Source: Anthracocystis setariae (taxonomy: Eukaryota; Basidiomycota; Ustilaginomycetes; Ustilaginales; Ustilaginaceae). Taken from it: a DNA stretch of 64,000 nucleotides. The stretch spans positions 597,208-661,207 of the forward strand of contig CAKMXJ010000015.1 in the NCBI GenBank assembly GCA_928724745.1. The letters run 5' to 3'. The notes under the pieces are model-generated. The model was not told the origin of the DNA. It saw only the letters and a list, made by a program, of their open reading frames with translations, and did not search any database. Both the position numbers and the translations under genes were made by a program. Of this stretch, positions 1-9,186 are shown piece by piece; position 1 is the stretch's first letter, and every line of letters begins with the position of its first letter.

Positions 1-1914
1 CGTGCGCTCTACACCATTCGCTATGCAAACGCTTCCTCGGCACAGCTGGACCAAACGTCCTTCCGTCCCTCCAGACCATCCGGCCCTCCAGAGACTGTCA
101 TCGACATCCACGAATCCGCCCTAGCAAGCACCAACGTCCGACCAAGCCGACCATCGGATCTCGACCGCGCAGTCCAAGCGCTTCGCAACGATGTATCCGA
201 GTGGATCTTCCGCCACATCCTCACCACCTCCGTCGTTCTCTCTTCTCTTCAGTGTCTCGGCGATTATTTCTTGCATCGCAACGGTCCCTATATCCTCTCA
301 TTATTGCAAGAGGTGGAGACCATGAGGAAGAACAAGCTCTACCGTGCCAGATCAGCCGCCGCCAGCGTGATCCGATCGAGTGATCTCGAGCTTTCCCTGA
401 GGAGGGCGACCGTGGGCACTTGGGCCGAGGAAGATCCTTCGTTGCAACGGTTGCGGTTCGTGCTGCCAAAAGGAGGTTATCGTCCGAGCTTGGCTGGTGC
501 TAGGGTTGCCAAGCCGCGAGGAATGGCGGACGCTACGGACGCGACACAGGCACCAGCTTCAGTGGGTACCGGCGCCGGGCTGGGATCAGCGAGGTTTGAC
601 GACTACCTCATAGGCGTGCCAGCTCAACTCCATTACACTGCCGTATTCCCACTTGACCTCTTCCTCTCGCCATCCGATCTCGCTGCATACTCGCGCATCT
701 TTTCCTACCTCATCGCCATCAAGAAGGTTCAATCTCGCGTGCTTGACGTCTGGATCGCACTCAGCAAGAATCAGCGCGGAAGGAGAAAGTTCACAGGTAC
801 GGGAGAAGGTGGAGTGGATTCGCAAGAAGAGCTGCAGCGGAAAAGGCTTTTGAGGAGCAGCTGGGGGATAGTGAGGAGTATGAAGTGGTTCTTGGATACG
901 CTTTTGGGTCACTTCCAGACCGATATCATCGATGCGCAGTTTGGTGGCATGTTGGACAAGCTCAAAGCCACCGTGACGGAACCTGCGCAGGTGGGGGTGG
1001 CAAGGAGCATGAGCAGGGTTCGAAAGGATTCCGAGCAAAGAGCCGTGTCCTCCCCAGTAGCCTCGGTGGCGCTGAGCGAGGCGTATGGCGAGGAAGGAAG
1101 ACAACGAGCGATTAGTGGATCTACGGTTGGGCTGTCTCGTCCGCCGAACTTTGTCGGAGGTGGTGCAGAGAGGGTTCCTAGAAGGCTCGCTTTTCCCGTG
1201 TCTGGTCCAGCTTCGTCCTCGTATGCACCTGCTGTGGCCGGCCGAGCTGGACGAAGGTTCGTCTCCTCCTCCACTCGTCCCGACTCGATCATCGATGGCG
1301 CAGACACGGTGCGTCTTGATGGAACCGAAGGTGTATCTGGGGAAGTTGATTCAGTGCTCGACTTTGCTTCGCTACGGGCATCCCACGCTGCCTTCCTTGC
1401 ATTTGTCCAAGACGGCCTGCTGCTTTCCTCGCCCACCGCGTCTAGCTTGGTGCGTTGCGTGCTGGAGATCTGCAACCGATTTGTGGGGATCATCGAACGG
1501 TGGGGGGGCGATGTACTGCCTCCTCTGCTTGGCGAATCTTGTTCTACCTCGACCATGCAAATTTCTGTCGAGGATCGACAGCGTGTGGTTGATGCGACCT
1601 CGGCGGAATTTGCGGGTGAACTCTCGCGCTTCTTCAAGCTGCTCTCGAGCTCTTCGAGTGGATCTTTCAATGCAAATGCGTCGGCCGCTGCAGCCGCGGA
1701 TGAGAGTGGGTTCGCATCGCTCTCGATCTCGGTAGCGCAATTGAATCTCGGCAGTAGGGATGCCAAGATGGACGTGAGTGCCAGCTTGGGTTCGGCGAGG
1801 AAACATTTAGAGCAGTTGCTGTTGCGACTTGACTACAGTGGCTTCTTTGCAGAGCAGGTGCACAGGGAGAGGGTGGCTAACAAGGTCAGATTGGATCAGA
1901 GTCTGGCTGCTTAG
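1..1914 (+). CDS. gamma-tubulin complex component, GCP4-like (5' partial)
   Basis: The reading frame is open from the first base of the window, so the start codon lies upstream and only the C-terminal ~637 residues are present. It should be a spindle-pole-body protein that binds gamma-tubulin and helps nucleate microtubules. Seen: the GCP-type FLHRNGPYILSLLQE segment near the start, LHYTAVFPLDLFLSPSDLAAY followed by FSYLIAIKKVQSRVLDVW, then MKWFLDTLLGHFQTDIIDAQF, and near the C-terminus LRASHAAFLAFVQDGLLL and CNRFVGIIERWGG. These match the order of the GCP C-terminal helical domain, and the KVQ/VQ and VDN-like segments resemble GCP4 more than GCP2 or GCP3. A Ser/Ala-rich insertion of about 140 residues splits the domain. 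It ends 171 bp from the convergent ALG6 gene. The family call is firm; the GCP4 subtype is an inference. Confidence 0.8.
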   Translation, partial: RALYTIRYANASSAQLDQTSFRPSRPSGPPETVIDIHESALASTNVRPSRPSDLDRAVQALRNDVSEWIFRHILTTSVVLSSLQCLGDYFLHRNGPYILSLLQEVETMRKNKLYRARSAAASVIRSSDLELSLRRATVGTWAEEDPSLQRLRFVLPKGGYRPSLAGARVAKPRGMADATDATQAPASVGTGAGLGSARFDDYLIGVPAQLHYTAVFPLDLFLSPSDLAAYSRIFSYLIAIKKVQSRVLDVWIALSKNQRGRRKFTGTGEGGVDSQEELQRKRLLRSSWGIVRSMKWFLDTLLGHFQTDIIDAQFGGMLDKLKATVTEPAQVGVARSMSRVRKDSEQRAVSSPVASVALSEAYGEEGRQRAISGSTVGLSRPPNFVGGGAERVPRRLAFPVSGPASSSYAPAVAGRAGRRFVSSSTRPDSIIDGADTVRLDGTEGVSGEVDSVLDFASLRASHAAFLAFVQDGLLLSSPTASSLVRCVLEICNRFVGIIERWGGDVLPPLLGESCSTSTMQISVEDRQRVVDATSAEFAGELSRFFKLLSSSSSGSFNANASAAAAADESGFASLSISVAQLNLGSRDAKMDVSASLGSARKHLEQLLLRLDYSGFFAEQVHRERVANKVRLDQSLAA

Positions 1915-2085
1915 TCGACGTAGTTCGGAAGAAATGTCGAGGTGAGGTTCAGATTTGGATCGTCTTTGATATACAGTAAGCACTTGAATCCGAGCTAGGC
2001 TCTTATGCGCGCTGCCATGGCAATGGTTGCATTACAGCACAGTCCGATGCGGCATGGTGTGCGATGGTGTGTGGGTACGACTTGT

Positions 2086-5000
2086 CTACGACGACTTTGA
2101 TCCCTTCTTAGTGGATTTGGCTTTGAATGAAAGAGTCAACCCGTTTGCAAACGCCACCTGAATCTGCCTTATCAGTGCCCAAACAAAGACGATCCCGAAA
2201 CACGGCGTGGTCAACAAGACATTCAACACCGGGTAGATATCGGGATACCTTGCCCACACTTTTGCCTGCAAACCCGGCAATGCCCATGGCGCCACCAGCT
2301 CGGCAGCGTGCAGTGCCACTGCGCCCAGATACGACAGCGTGCTCAGCCGACGCAAGAACGATGCGCCAGGCTTCAACGCCGCGCTGACACTCGCCAACGC
2401 ACTGAACGAGATACAGAGATTGCCGATCAACCAGTTCCACATCAGCGTCAGCACAACGTACTGCAGAGATTGACCATCCTTGTTGAGCAGAGGATAAAGT
2501 GAGAACGTGGCGATGTTGTTGAACCAGACTGCCCATTCCCAATCGCGCGCGGACGTGACGTTGCCGCCCCAAGTGTCGCCCTTGGCGCCGAGCATGAGCG
2601 TCATGGGCAGCAGCGGGAGCAGGATCGACTTCTCGTGCACTTGGAAGCCGAACAGGAAGAAGGCGCACGACACGCTCACCAGGCCGTAAGGTAGCATCTG
2701 CGCTGCTGGCGAGGGTAGAGTGGAAGCGACCGGACGTGATGCGTGGACATGGTAGTCCGAGTCGTGCGAAATGATAGGCATACGGTCTGTGACTTCGCCA
2801 ACATGACTGATACGACCGGAGATGGACTTGGAAACCGAGCCGGCGAGGAGAGACTCGATTTCCGAGCGCGCAGGTCCACCAGCCGTCGAGCCGACAACGG
2901 AAGGCGGGCGACGGCTGCGCACAGCGGTAGATTTTTGCGAAGCGACCGTGGGAGATCGGATGCTTGCTCCAACGCTCACTCCGGTAGCCGCCTTTTCTTG
3001 CTTGACTGCACCTGATGTCACGATATCCTGTTCCACCATCATTTCCATCTTTGCGGTCTGACTCGCAGCCCAGAAAAGCAAGCAGCATCCGGGCAAGATG
3101 GCCGCCAACGTCACCAACAGGCTGACCCTTGCCAACGCAGCGGGTTCCATCATGTTCCTAAGTTTGAACCTCTGTGGCAGCGGCAAGACTGTCAGGAAGC
3201 ACCATACGTTGGAGACCTTGTCCTCGAACAGACCACGGGCGAGGGGGAAGATGCGGAAAACAAGCTGACCGATCTGCTCCAAGCTGGTCAGCCAAGGCGA
3301 GAAGACAACACCAAACGTGATGACGACGGAGAGACCTAGACCGATGAACAGGCTGAGACCGCGTTCCGGACTGTTGACCGCTAGACCGATGCAGCGCCCA
3401 AGCATGACGGCGAACACGGCAGGTGCGTAGTAGAGAGCCATCTGCTTGAACGAGAGGCTGAGGCAGAAGAAGACGGCGGCAACCACGTACTCGTAGCTGA
3501 GGTGACGGGAGAGATCGGCGACTGCTTCGCTTCGAGCGCGTGCGGTTGCGGTTGCCTTGGCGGATGCATCGGGGTTGGGCAACGTCGTGTAGAGAAGAGC
3601 AAAGCAAGCGGCGCTCAGACCGAGCATGATGCTGTTGTACTGAAAGTGACCATGGTCGATCAGGACCAGGGCGGGTTGCAAAAGGATCGAAACAAGTGCG
3701 ATGGCTTGGGTGCGCTTGCCTCGACCCTCAAGCTTGCGCGAGACGAACAGCATGACGGCGGGGAGATAGAAGAGCACGTCGCCGGCGACAACAGTTGCCC
3801 TCATAAAGACCGCCGTGGCGGCATCCTCGTTTCCGCGTGAGGTCTCGAATGCGAAGCCGGCAGCTGTTGATGGGAAGAGGCGGCTTGCATATCCACACGC
3901 TAAGCTGACCCAGGCAGTAAGGGGTGGGTAGTCGAGTCCCCAGTATTTCAAGTCGTAGAAATACCACTGAGATGTGGGCAGAGCAAGTGTCAATTCGATC
4001 CAATGGCGCTGTGCCTCAAAGTCGCCGTGGACTGGTTCGACACCTTTGCCACTCCAGCCACCCCTCGCGATGGTCCAACGGACCAAAAAGGCTGTGAGCA
4101 AGATGAAGGGTAAGATAAGAGCCTTTAGTTGGTCCTTAGCTAGCGAGCGAATGAGGCGACGGATTGGTGTGTCTGCTTGGGTACCCAGGCCAGAAAGCGC
4201 ATAGAGGTGACGCAGAGCTGGCGGTAGAGGTGTTTGGGCCGAGGTTGCTTGGCGATGGGATGTGGATGGCTTGTCCGGCGATAAAAGGCGAGCAAGCGAG
4301 TCCGAGTTGGCAGTGTCGTTGCGTCTGCGCCTTGGTCCCTTGGATGTGAGCGACTCTGTGGTGAATGTGGCTGGGATCGCTGGCAGAGGTGGAAGAGGCG
4401 CTTGTATTGAAGTTGGTCGCGAGGTAGCCTTGAGTGAGCTCCTGCGTCGTCGGCGTGTTGGTTGCTCGGCGCCGGCATCACGCTCGGGAGGTGGAGCGAC
4501 GGAAATGTCAGCCGAGGATTGGACACCTGACTTGGCTCTCCATTCCTCAATGGTGTCGATGGTGCGACTTTCAGCCTCTTTGTTGAGCTCGCGGGATGCC
4601 GTGAAGGCGGGATGATCGGGTGAGAGCGATGAGAAGCCACTGTGGTCGCGTGTGTATGCAGATGCACCGATGCGTGCTCTGCTTCGAGGCGATTCGGGAC
4701 CGGCACTGAGCACGCCTGCGCTGAGACCCGATGTAGAGCCATTTTGATGACGTCGAGGCCGAGTGCCGGCTTCGCTCAGGGCACCTGAATGTGCGAGACG
4801 TTGGCGATCGTTTGAAGAAGGAAGCAATCCAAGACTAGGCGAGGTTCGGAGTGCGGCAGGATTGTGTGCAGTCCGAAGCCAATCTTCGAGGTCTACACCG
4901 GATGGGCGAGGAGCTACGGTGCTCGAGTTGTAACGTGGACGTGATTGGTTGTTTTGTTGGTGAGCGGAAGCTTGAGCTGAGGGAGCAAGCTGCCTGGATG

Positions 5001-5649
5001 TAGGGGCGGCTGCGGAGTGATTGCTGGGTGGATAAGTGGATCGACTTGGGCGGGCAGGCACTTGGTGTTGGCTGGTGGTGAGCGCGCCATAGCGTGCGTT
5101 GGCGGCAAAGAGGGGTGGAGGAAGAAGGCTGCTACCGAGGGAAGAGTAGGAATCCTTGCGAGCTCTTGTGCGCTTGGACTGACCTAGGAGCAAGCCTATT
5201 GCTTCGTGCTCATCTGCATCAATGCGTTGTGAAGATATGCGCGTGGCTGATGAGGAAGGGTCTTGTTGAAGCACGTGGCGTGATGGAGGTGGAGAGGCGC
5301 CACGGATTGGTTGATTGGCGGTGGAAGGTGTAGCAGGCAGCTGACGGGAGGACGAAGATGGTCTCAAGGCTGAGGGAGATGGGTTGGTAGGTTTGGAAAC
5401 GGAGCCAGGAGGATTGCGTTTGTGACTCGAGTGTTTGCTGTGTGGTGCCAGGGTAGAATGAGAAGGATGAATCGGAATGGCATGTTGATCGAGCTCTGTG
5501 AGCTTTGGCTCGGTGTTGAGCTCGCTCTGTTGTTGGATCCATTTGGCGGTGAGATGGGCATCGTCGTCCGGTGGGTTGGTGACGCGTTTGCTTGGGGAGG
5601 ATAGAAGCATGTCAGGCCTCTCGTCCCAAGAGGTGAAAGCGTGCGACAT
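2086..5649 (-). CDS. ALG6: dolichyl-P-Glc:Man9GlcNAc2-PP-dolichol alpha-1,3-glucosyltransferase (ALG6)
   Basis: Multi-spanning ER membrane enzyme (GT57) that adds the first glucose to the lipid-linked N-glycan precursor. The conserved part runs from about residue 510 to the C-terminus: first membrane segment FILLTAFLVRWTIA, lumenal GDFEAQRHWIE, YWGLDYPPLTAW, and DHGHFQYNSIMLGL. The GHFQYN form points to ALG6 rather than ALG8. FQVHEKSILLPLLP follows a ~100-residue hydrophilic loop. The start is the first ATG of the frame (M49 of the open frame; upstream codons lack ATG), giving 1187 aa, about twice the usual ~550. The surplus is a ~500-residue Ser/Pro/Gln-rich N-terminal extension without recognisable domains. 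No intron is needed to read it, but a downstream start or a fusion cannot be excluded. It is divergent from the eL43 gene and convergent with the GCP gene. Confidence 0.85.
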   Translation of the reverse strand: MSHAFTSWDERPDMLLSSPSKRVTNPPDDDAHLTAKWIQQQSELNTEPKLTELDQHAIPIHPSHSTLAPHSKHSSHKRNPPGSVSKPTNPSPSALRPSSSSRQLPATPSTANQPIRGASPPPSRHVLQQDPSSSATRISSQRIDADEHEAIGLLLGQSKRTRARKDSYSSLGSSLLPPPLFAANARYGALTTSQHQVPARPSRSTYPPSNHSAAAPTSRQLAPSAQASAHQQNNQSRPRYNSSTVAPRPSGVDLEDWLRTAHNPAALRTSPSLGLLPSSNDRQRLAHSGALSEAGTRPRRHQNGSTSGLSAGVLSAGPESPRSRARIGASAYTRDHSGFSSLSPDHPAFTASRELNKEAESRTIDTIEEWRAKSGVQSSADISVAPPPERDAGAEQPTRRRRRSSLKATSRPTSIQAPLPPLPAIPATFTTESLTSKGPRRRRNDTANSDSLARLLSPDKPSTSHRQATSAQTPLPPALRHLYALSGLGTQADTPIRRLIRSLAKDQLKALILPFILLTAFLVRWTIARGGWSGKGVEPVHGDFEAQRHWIELTLALPTSQWYFYDLKYWGLDYPPLTAWVSLACGYASRLFPSTAAGFAFETSRGNEDAATAVFMRATVVAGDVLFYLPAVMLFVSRKLEGRGKRTQAIALVSILLQPALVLIDHGHFQYNSIMLGLSAACFALLYTTLPNPDASAKATATARARSEAVADLSRHLSYEYVVAAVFFCLSLSFKQMALYYAPAVFAVMLGRCIGLAVNSPERGLSLFIGLGLSVVITFGVVFSPWLTSLEQIGQLVFRIFPLARGLFEDKVSNVWCFLTVLPLPQRFKLRNMMEPAALARVSLLVTLAAILPGCCLLFWAASQTAKMEMMVEQDIVTSGAVKQEKAATGVSVGASIRSPTVASQKSTAVRSRRPPSVVGSTAGGPARSEIESLLAGSVSKSISGRISHVGEVTDRMPIISHDSDYHVHASRPVASTLPSPAAQMLPYGLVSVSCAFFLFGFQVHEKSILLPLLPMTLMLGAKGDTWGGNVTSARDWEWAVWFNNIATFSLYPLLNKDGQSLQYVVLTLMWNWLIGNLCISFSALASVSAALKPGASFLRRLSTLSYLGAVALHAAELVAPWALPGLQAKVWARYPDIYPVLNVLLTTPCFGIVFVWALIRQIQVAFANGLTLSFKAKSTKKGSKSS

Positions 5650-6632
5650 GATGAGAGCAGCGAGCAAGTTGGCCGAGGTGATAGCTGCAGCCGACCAAGC
5701 GTTACAAGGTCGAACTTGCGCACATGGAGGCGATGAGATGCCAAGTGAGTGTGATCGTGACTCGTGAGGATAGAGATGACGAAACGATGCCAATGCGCAA
5801 GGTTGTACAAGGTCAAGAGCAAGGTCAAGAGCAAGAGCAACAAGAATGCATTCGATTGCACAGCAATGTGGAACGTGGCAACGTGGAGAAAAGTGTTGCT
5901 TGGCTCAAGCGCACCCACACCAACTCACATATCCCCATCCATCATCATCATCATCACCACAACCACCACCACCAACACCACCACCAACACACGGCCTTGC
6001 CGGCAATGTTTTCGTCGCGTCGAGCCGGTGCCTTGTTCGGTTCCATCTGAATTGTTTCCCGCTTCAATCTGTGAGATCGACTTTAAAAATTGCGTTCAAG
6101 TGTCAAATTCTGTCGTCTCGACTGTCTCTGATCCAATCGCAATCGTGACCCGATGCGGTAGCTCGTCCTGAACAAAACTGTGTCGGATCCGAACCAAAAT
6201 TCAAAAGTTCCCACGATCAATATCGCCAGCATAATTCGGTCGCGTTCTTGAGGCTTTCGACTTTTTGAGATCGGTGAAACAAATTCCAACATCCCAACCG
6301 CAGTCTCGGGGCGAGAATCTTGAGTGGGAAAAAAAAAAAAATCGTAATAGCAGAGACAGTATCACGAATATGTCCAGCTTCAGAGCCATTTATTGATTGC
6401 CCATCATGCGTGCTCGGGCTGCTGCTGCTGCTGCTGGCTAGCCGCGGTGAGAAGGTCGTCTGAGTGACAAAGCGCGCAGCTGCCAGAAATTCTTGAATCC
6501 GAGTCGAGACGACCTTCCGAGTGTCTGTTACAGCCTGCGTGAGCCAAGCAGGGTGTGGATCAGTGGGATTCAAGCTCGTCGCCATCCGCATCCCTTCTCT
6601 CTAGACCAACCTCACACATACACAAAGTCAAG
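5650..6632. other. divergent intergenic region between ALG6 and eL43
   Basis: About 980 bp serving both promoters. It holds a CAT/CAC trinucleotide-like stretch at 5940-5992, an A-run at 6330-6342 and a short CTG repeat at 6421-6437. The last 40 bp before the eL43 ATG are pyrimidine-rich with CTCACACATACACAAAGTC, typical of ribosomal protein leaders. No gene seen. Confidence 0.6.
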
Positions 6633-7971
6633 ATGGTAAGTACATCCCAGCAGCAACAACGACAACGGCACCGGCTACATCGACAGTGACGACATCCACA
6701 CATATCACGCCAAACTCAGTCGGCTTGGAGCGTCATCATCTCTCGCACCTGCACATTCAACAAATGACCGGCTACGAATTCAGGTATTTGTTCCTACACA
6801 CCAAGCAATGACGGCAGATGGAACGAATGGATATGGCTCGCATTCAAGTTTGTCGAACCAACGCTACCGAGCCTCGTTGTCAAATGGTGGACCATAAGTG
6901 CTTGCGGAAAGGCAGGTGTGAGAGGAGAGCTGGCTCAAATGTGTCACACCTTCACAAACATGATAATATCGGCTGGCAGGTTCGGGTCATGGTAAACTGT
7001 CATCTTGGCAGATACCATCGATGTTCTGATCGACTCGGGTCACTCCTCTGCCCATGACATATCGGGCTTCGCACGCGACGACCAATCACCATCTCGACCT
7101 TCAGCACCATGTCATTGTCCAGGTTCGACTCTTTGTGCCTTTTCTTCAGCAGCAACGGCCACGCTTAGCAATTATGGTCGACAACCGTTCCACCAGCCAC
7201 AAACACAACACTCGATATCGCAGCACTGTTTGATTGCATGCCGTTGCTCGTTCGTTGACAATCAGCCGCCTCACAACAACTCGGGACATGTGGACTAATA
7301 CATCCACAAATCATCTTGCTACACATCAACAGTCGAAGCGCACCGTCAAGGTTGGAATCACCGGAAAGTACGGTACCCGTTACGGTGCCTCGCTGCGTCG
7401 TCAGATCAAGAAGATCGAAATCTCGCAGCACTCCAAGTACACTTGCACCTTCTGCGGCAAGGACTCGGTCAAGCGCAAGGCTGTCGGTATCTGGGAGTGC
7501 CGCGCCTGCAAAAAGGTCATGGCTGGTGGTGCTTGGACCCTCAGCACCTCGGCTGCTGCCACCGTCCGATCGTAAGTATTTCCGCTTCTAACCAGCAGCA
7601 CACAACAGACAAGAGCGTTTAGCTCGAGGAACCAAAGGAACAAACAACCCAAGACAGAAGCAATGGACGTTTCCATGTCTGCAGTCATCAAGACCTCGGG
7701 ATCAGCATGCCGAGACAAGATGAGGATGATTGGCAGGTTACATCTGGATGCTCATGGAAGATCATGATCCAACTTGGTGCCAGCCTCGGAAGAATCTCGC
7801 TTGGATGCCATGCACAAAACAGGAGACGGGCATCTACGTTGTGCTCGCTCTCTATCCCTTGTCTCCCTCCGCCTACAAGTCGGGACCTATTCGCTGACAA
7901 TCCTCTCAATCTTTTGTCCCCTTTTCCATCATAGTACCATCCGACGTCTCCGTGAGCTCACCGAGGCCTAA
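6633..7971 (+). CDS. RPL43: 60S ribosomal protein eL43 (L37a), three exons
   Basis: Component of the large cytosolic ribosomal subunit. Exons by inspection: 6633-6635 (ATG alone), 7333-7571, 7935-7971; introns 6636-7332 (697 bp, gtaagt...cag) and 7572-7934 (363 bp, gtaagt...tag). The joined product is 92 aa, exactly the family length. It starts [19 protein letters not shown], carries the C4 zinc motif CTFCGKDS...CRACKK with the conserved [10 protein letters not shown] between the cysteine pairs, and ends in RRLRELTEA. The first exon is only the start codon, so the reading frame depends wholly on correct removal of an unusually long first intron. The intronic reading frames of 60-100 codons are not supported as genes. 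I looked for an intronic box C/D snoRNA and found only degenerate boxes. Confidence 0.93.
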
Positions 7972-9186
7972 GCGGTTCCATTTTCCACGCTTAGATCTCT
8001 TTCCGTGTTCTCGCTCTTTCATCGTCGTCAGATAAGTTTCGTTCGCTTCTCGCATCCAAAGCGACTTGTACACAAGTTTTCATAACATCCTCCATGCATT
8101 TGCGTTACCATACAAACGCGCATCTCACCCACCCAACCCAACCCAACCCAAAAATACTGGACATCATGGCGTGCATCCACGTTCCTGATATGCTTGGCAA
8201 TACTAATCCTTCATTCATGAGATCCGGCAGCAAAGCTGCAGCTGCAGCTGCAGCCGCCCGTGCTTGCTGATCTTACAGCTGCGATGCAAACCTTTGTCCG
8301 TCCTGCGCAAACGACACGGGTGCGAGTTGGACTGCTTGCTCCTGACTGTGCGCCTACAAATAGGCCTGGTCCAGGTCCATAGGATTGGTTCTAATATGAT
8401 GTTGACCATGTCATAATCCAGACGTTGAGTCACGTCCTGCAGAAGATTTGACCATCACGGGGCGAATCTCGAGCTGATCGAGGCAAGAGTAGACCGATTC
8501 ATGATCGATGCCCCGAATCCAAAGTTGCAGCGAGCGAATCAGACCAATGTCCGACACAGTTGGGGCCGCCATACGGAGCGCCAACATCAGCGCTAACGGT
8601 GAGTAGACCGCGATGGGTTAGCGGATTTTCACCATCTTGGACACGGCGCAAGGCGGGGGCGGCATGATTGTCCTTCTCGGCAGCCTTTTGAACAAGCGAG
8701 GTGTGCGTCTTGTTGCGATTTTTTGACTTGCCAAGCGACATGACCACCGCGCATGCTGAATCCGTATGACAGCAGCGAGAGAATAATAATCTCGTCGGCG
8801 TAACAGATTCAGAAAAGTGATTCGATGCGCTGCCATCGACAATTCCACTCACACAATCTCAAACAAGTCTCAAGGTCAGATTTGCGCGCAGCTCGGACAA
8901 GAGTGTTCCGCGATGCACGACAATACTTTCCTTCCAGTACAGATCTGGTTCCGGCGATTGACTTTAAACGCATTTGGAATGCCGGCAGCTGAGTTATGCC
9001 AACAAGTGGTGTTTTTTGTATAGCCGATGGTTCTACCAAGAAAGAATACTTTACTTTATAAGCAGATACCTTTTTTTTGTTTACACGAAAACGTCCTTAG
9101 ACAGCTTTCCCACAACGCTCCGAACGACTTGGTCGATCAGGCTGTCAAGCTATTATAATAGTGTAGTTGGCCCGACAAGGCGAAAC
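7972..9186. other. intergenic region upstream of the amidase
   Basis: About 1.2 kb. It contains a short CCCAACCCAACCCAACCCAA repeat near 8131-8150, an alternating GCTGCAGCTGCAGCTGCAG word near 8237, and a TATA-like CTTTATAAG at about 9051, some 130 bp before the chosen amidase start. A minus-strand frame of 80 codons (8499-8741) is open, but I recognise no family. No supported gene. Confidence 0.5.

Noticed and set aside
6636..7332. snoRNA inside the first eL43 intron
   Set aside because: Only degenerate box C-like (ATGATAA) and CTGA words, with no terminal stem; not enough to call.
8499..8741. 80-codon minus-strand frame beginning MSLGKSKNRNKTHT, superficially like ribosomal protein eL37
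   Set aside because: Similarity is limited to GK..NKTHT; the cysteine motif that must follow in eL37 is absent in every frame.
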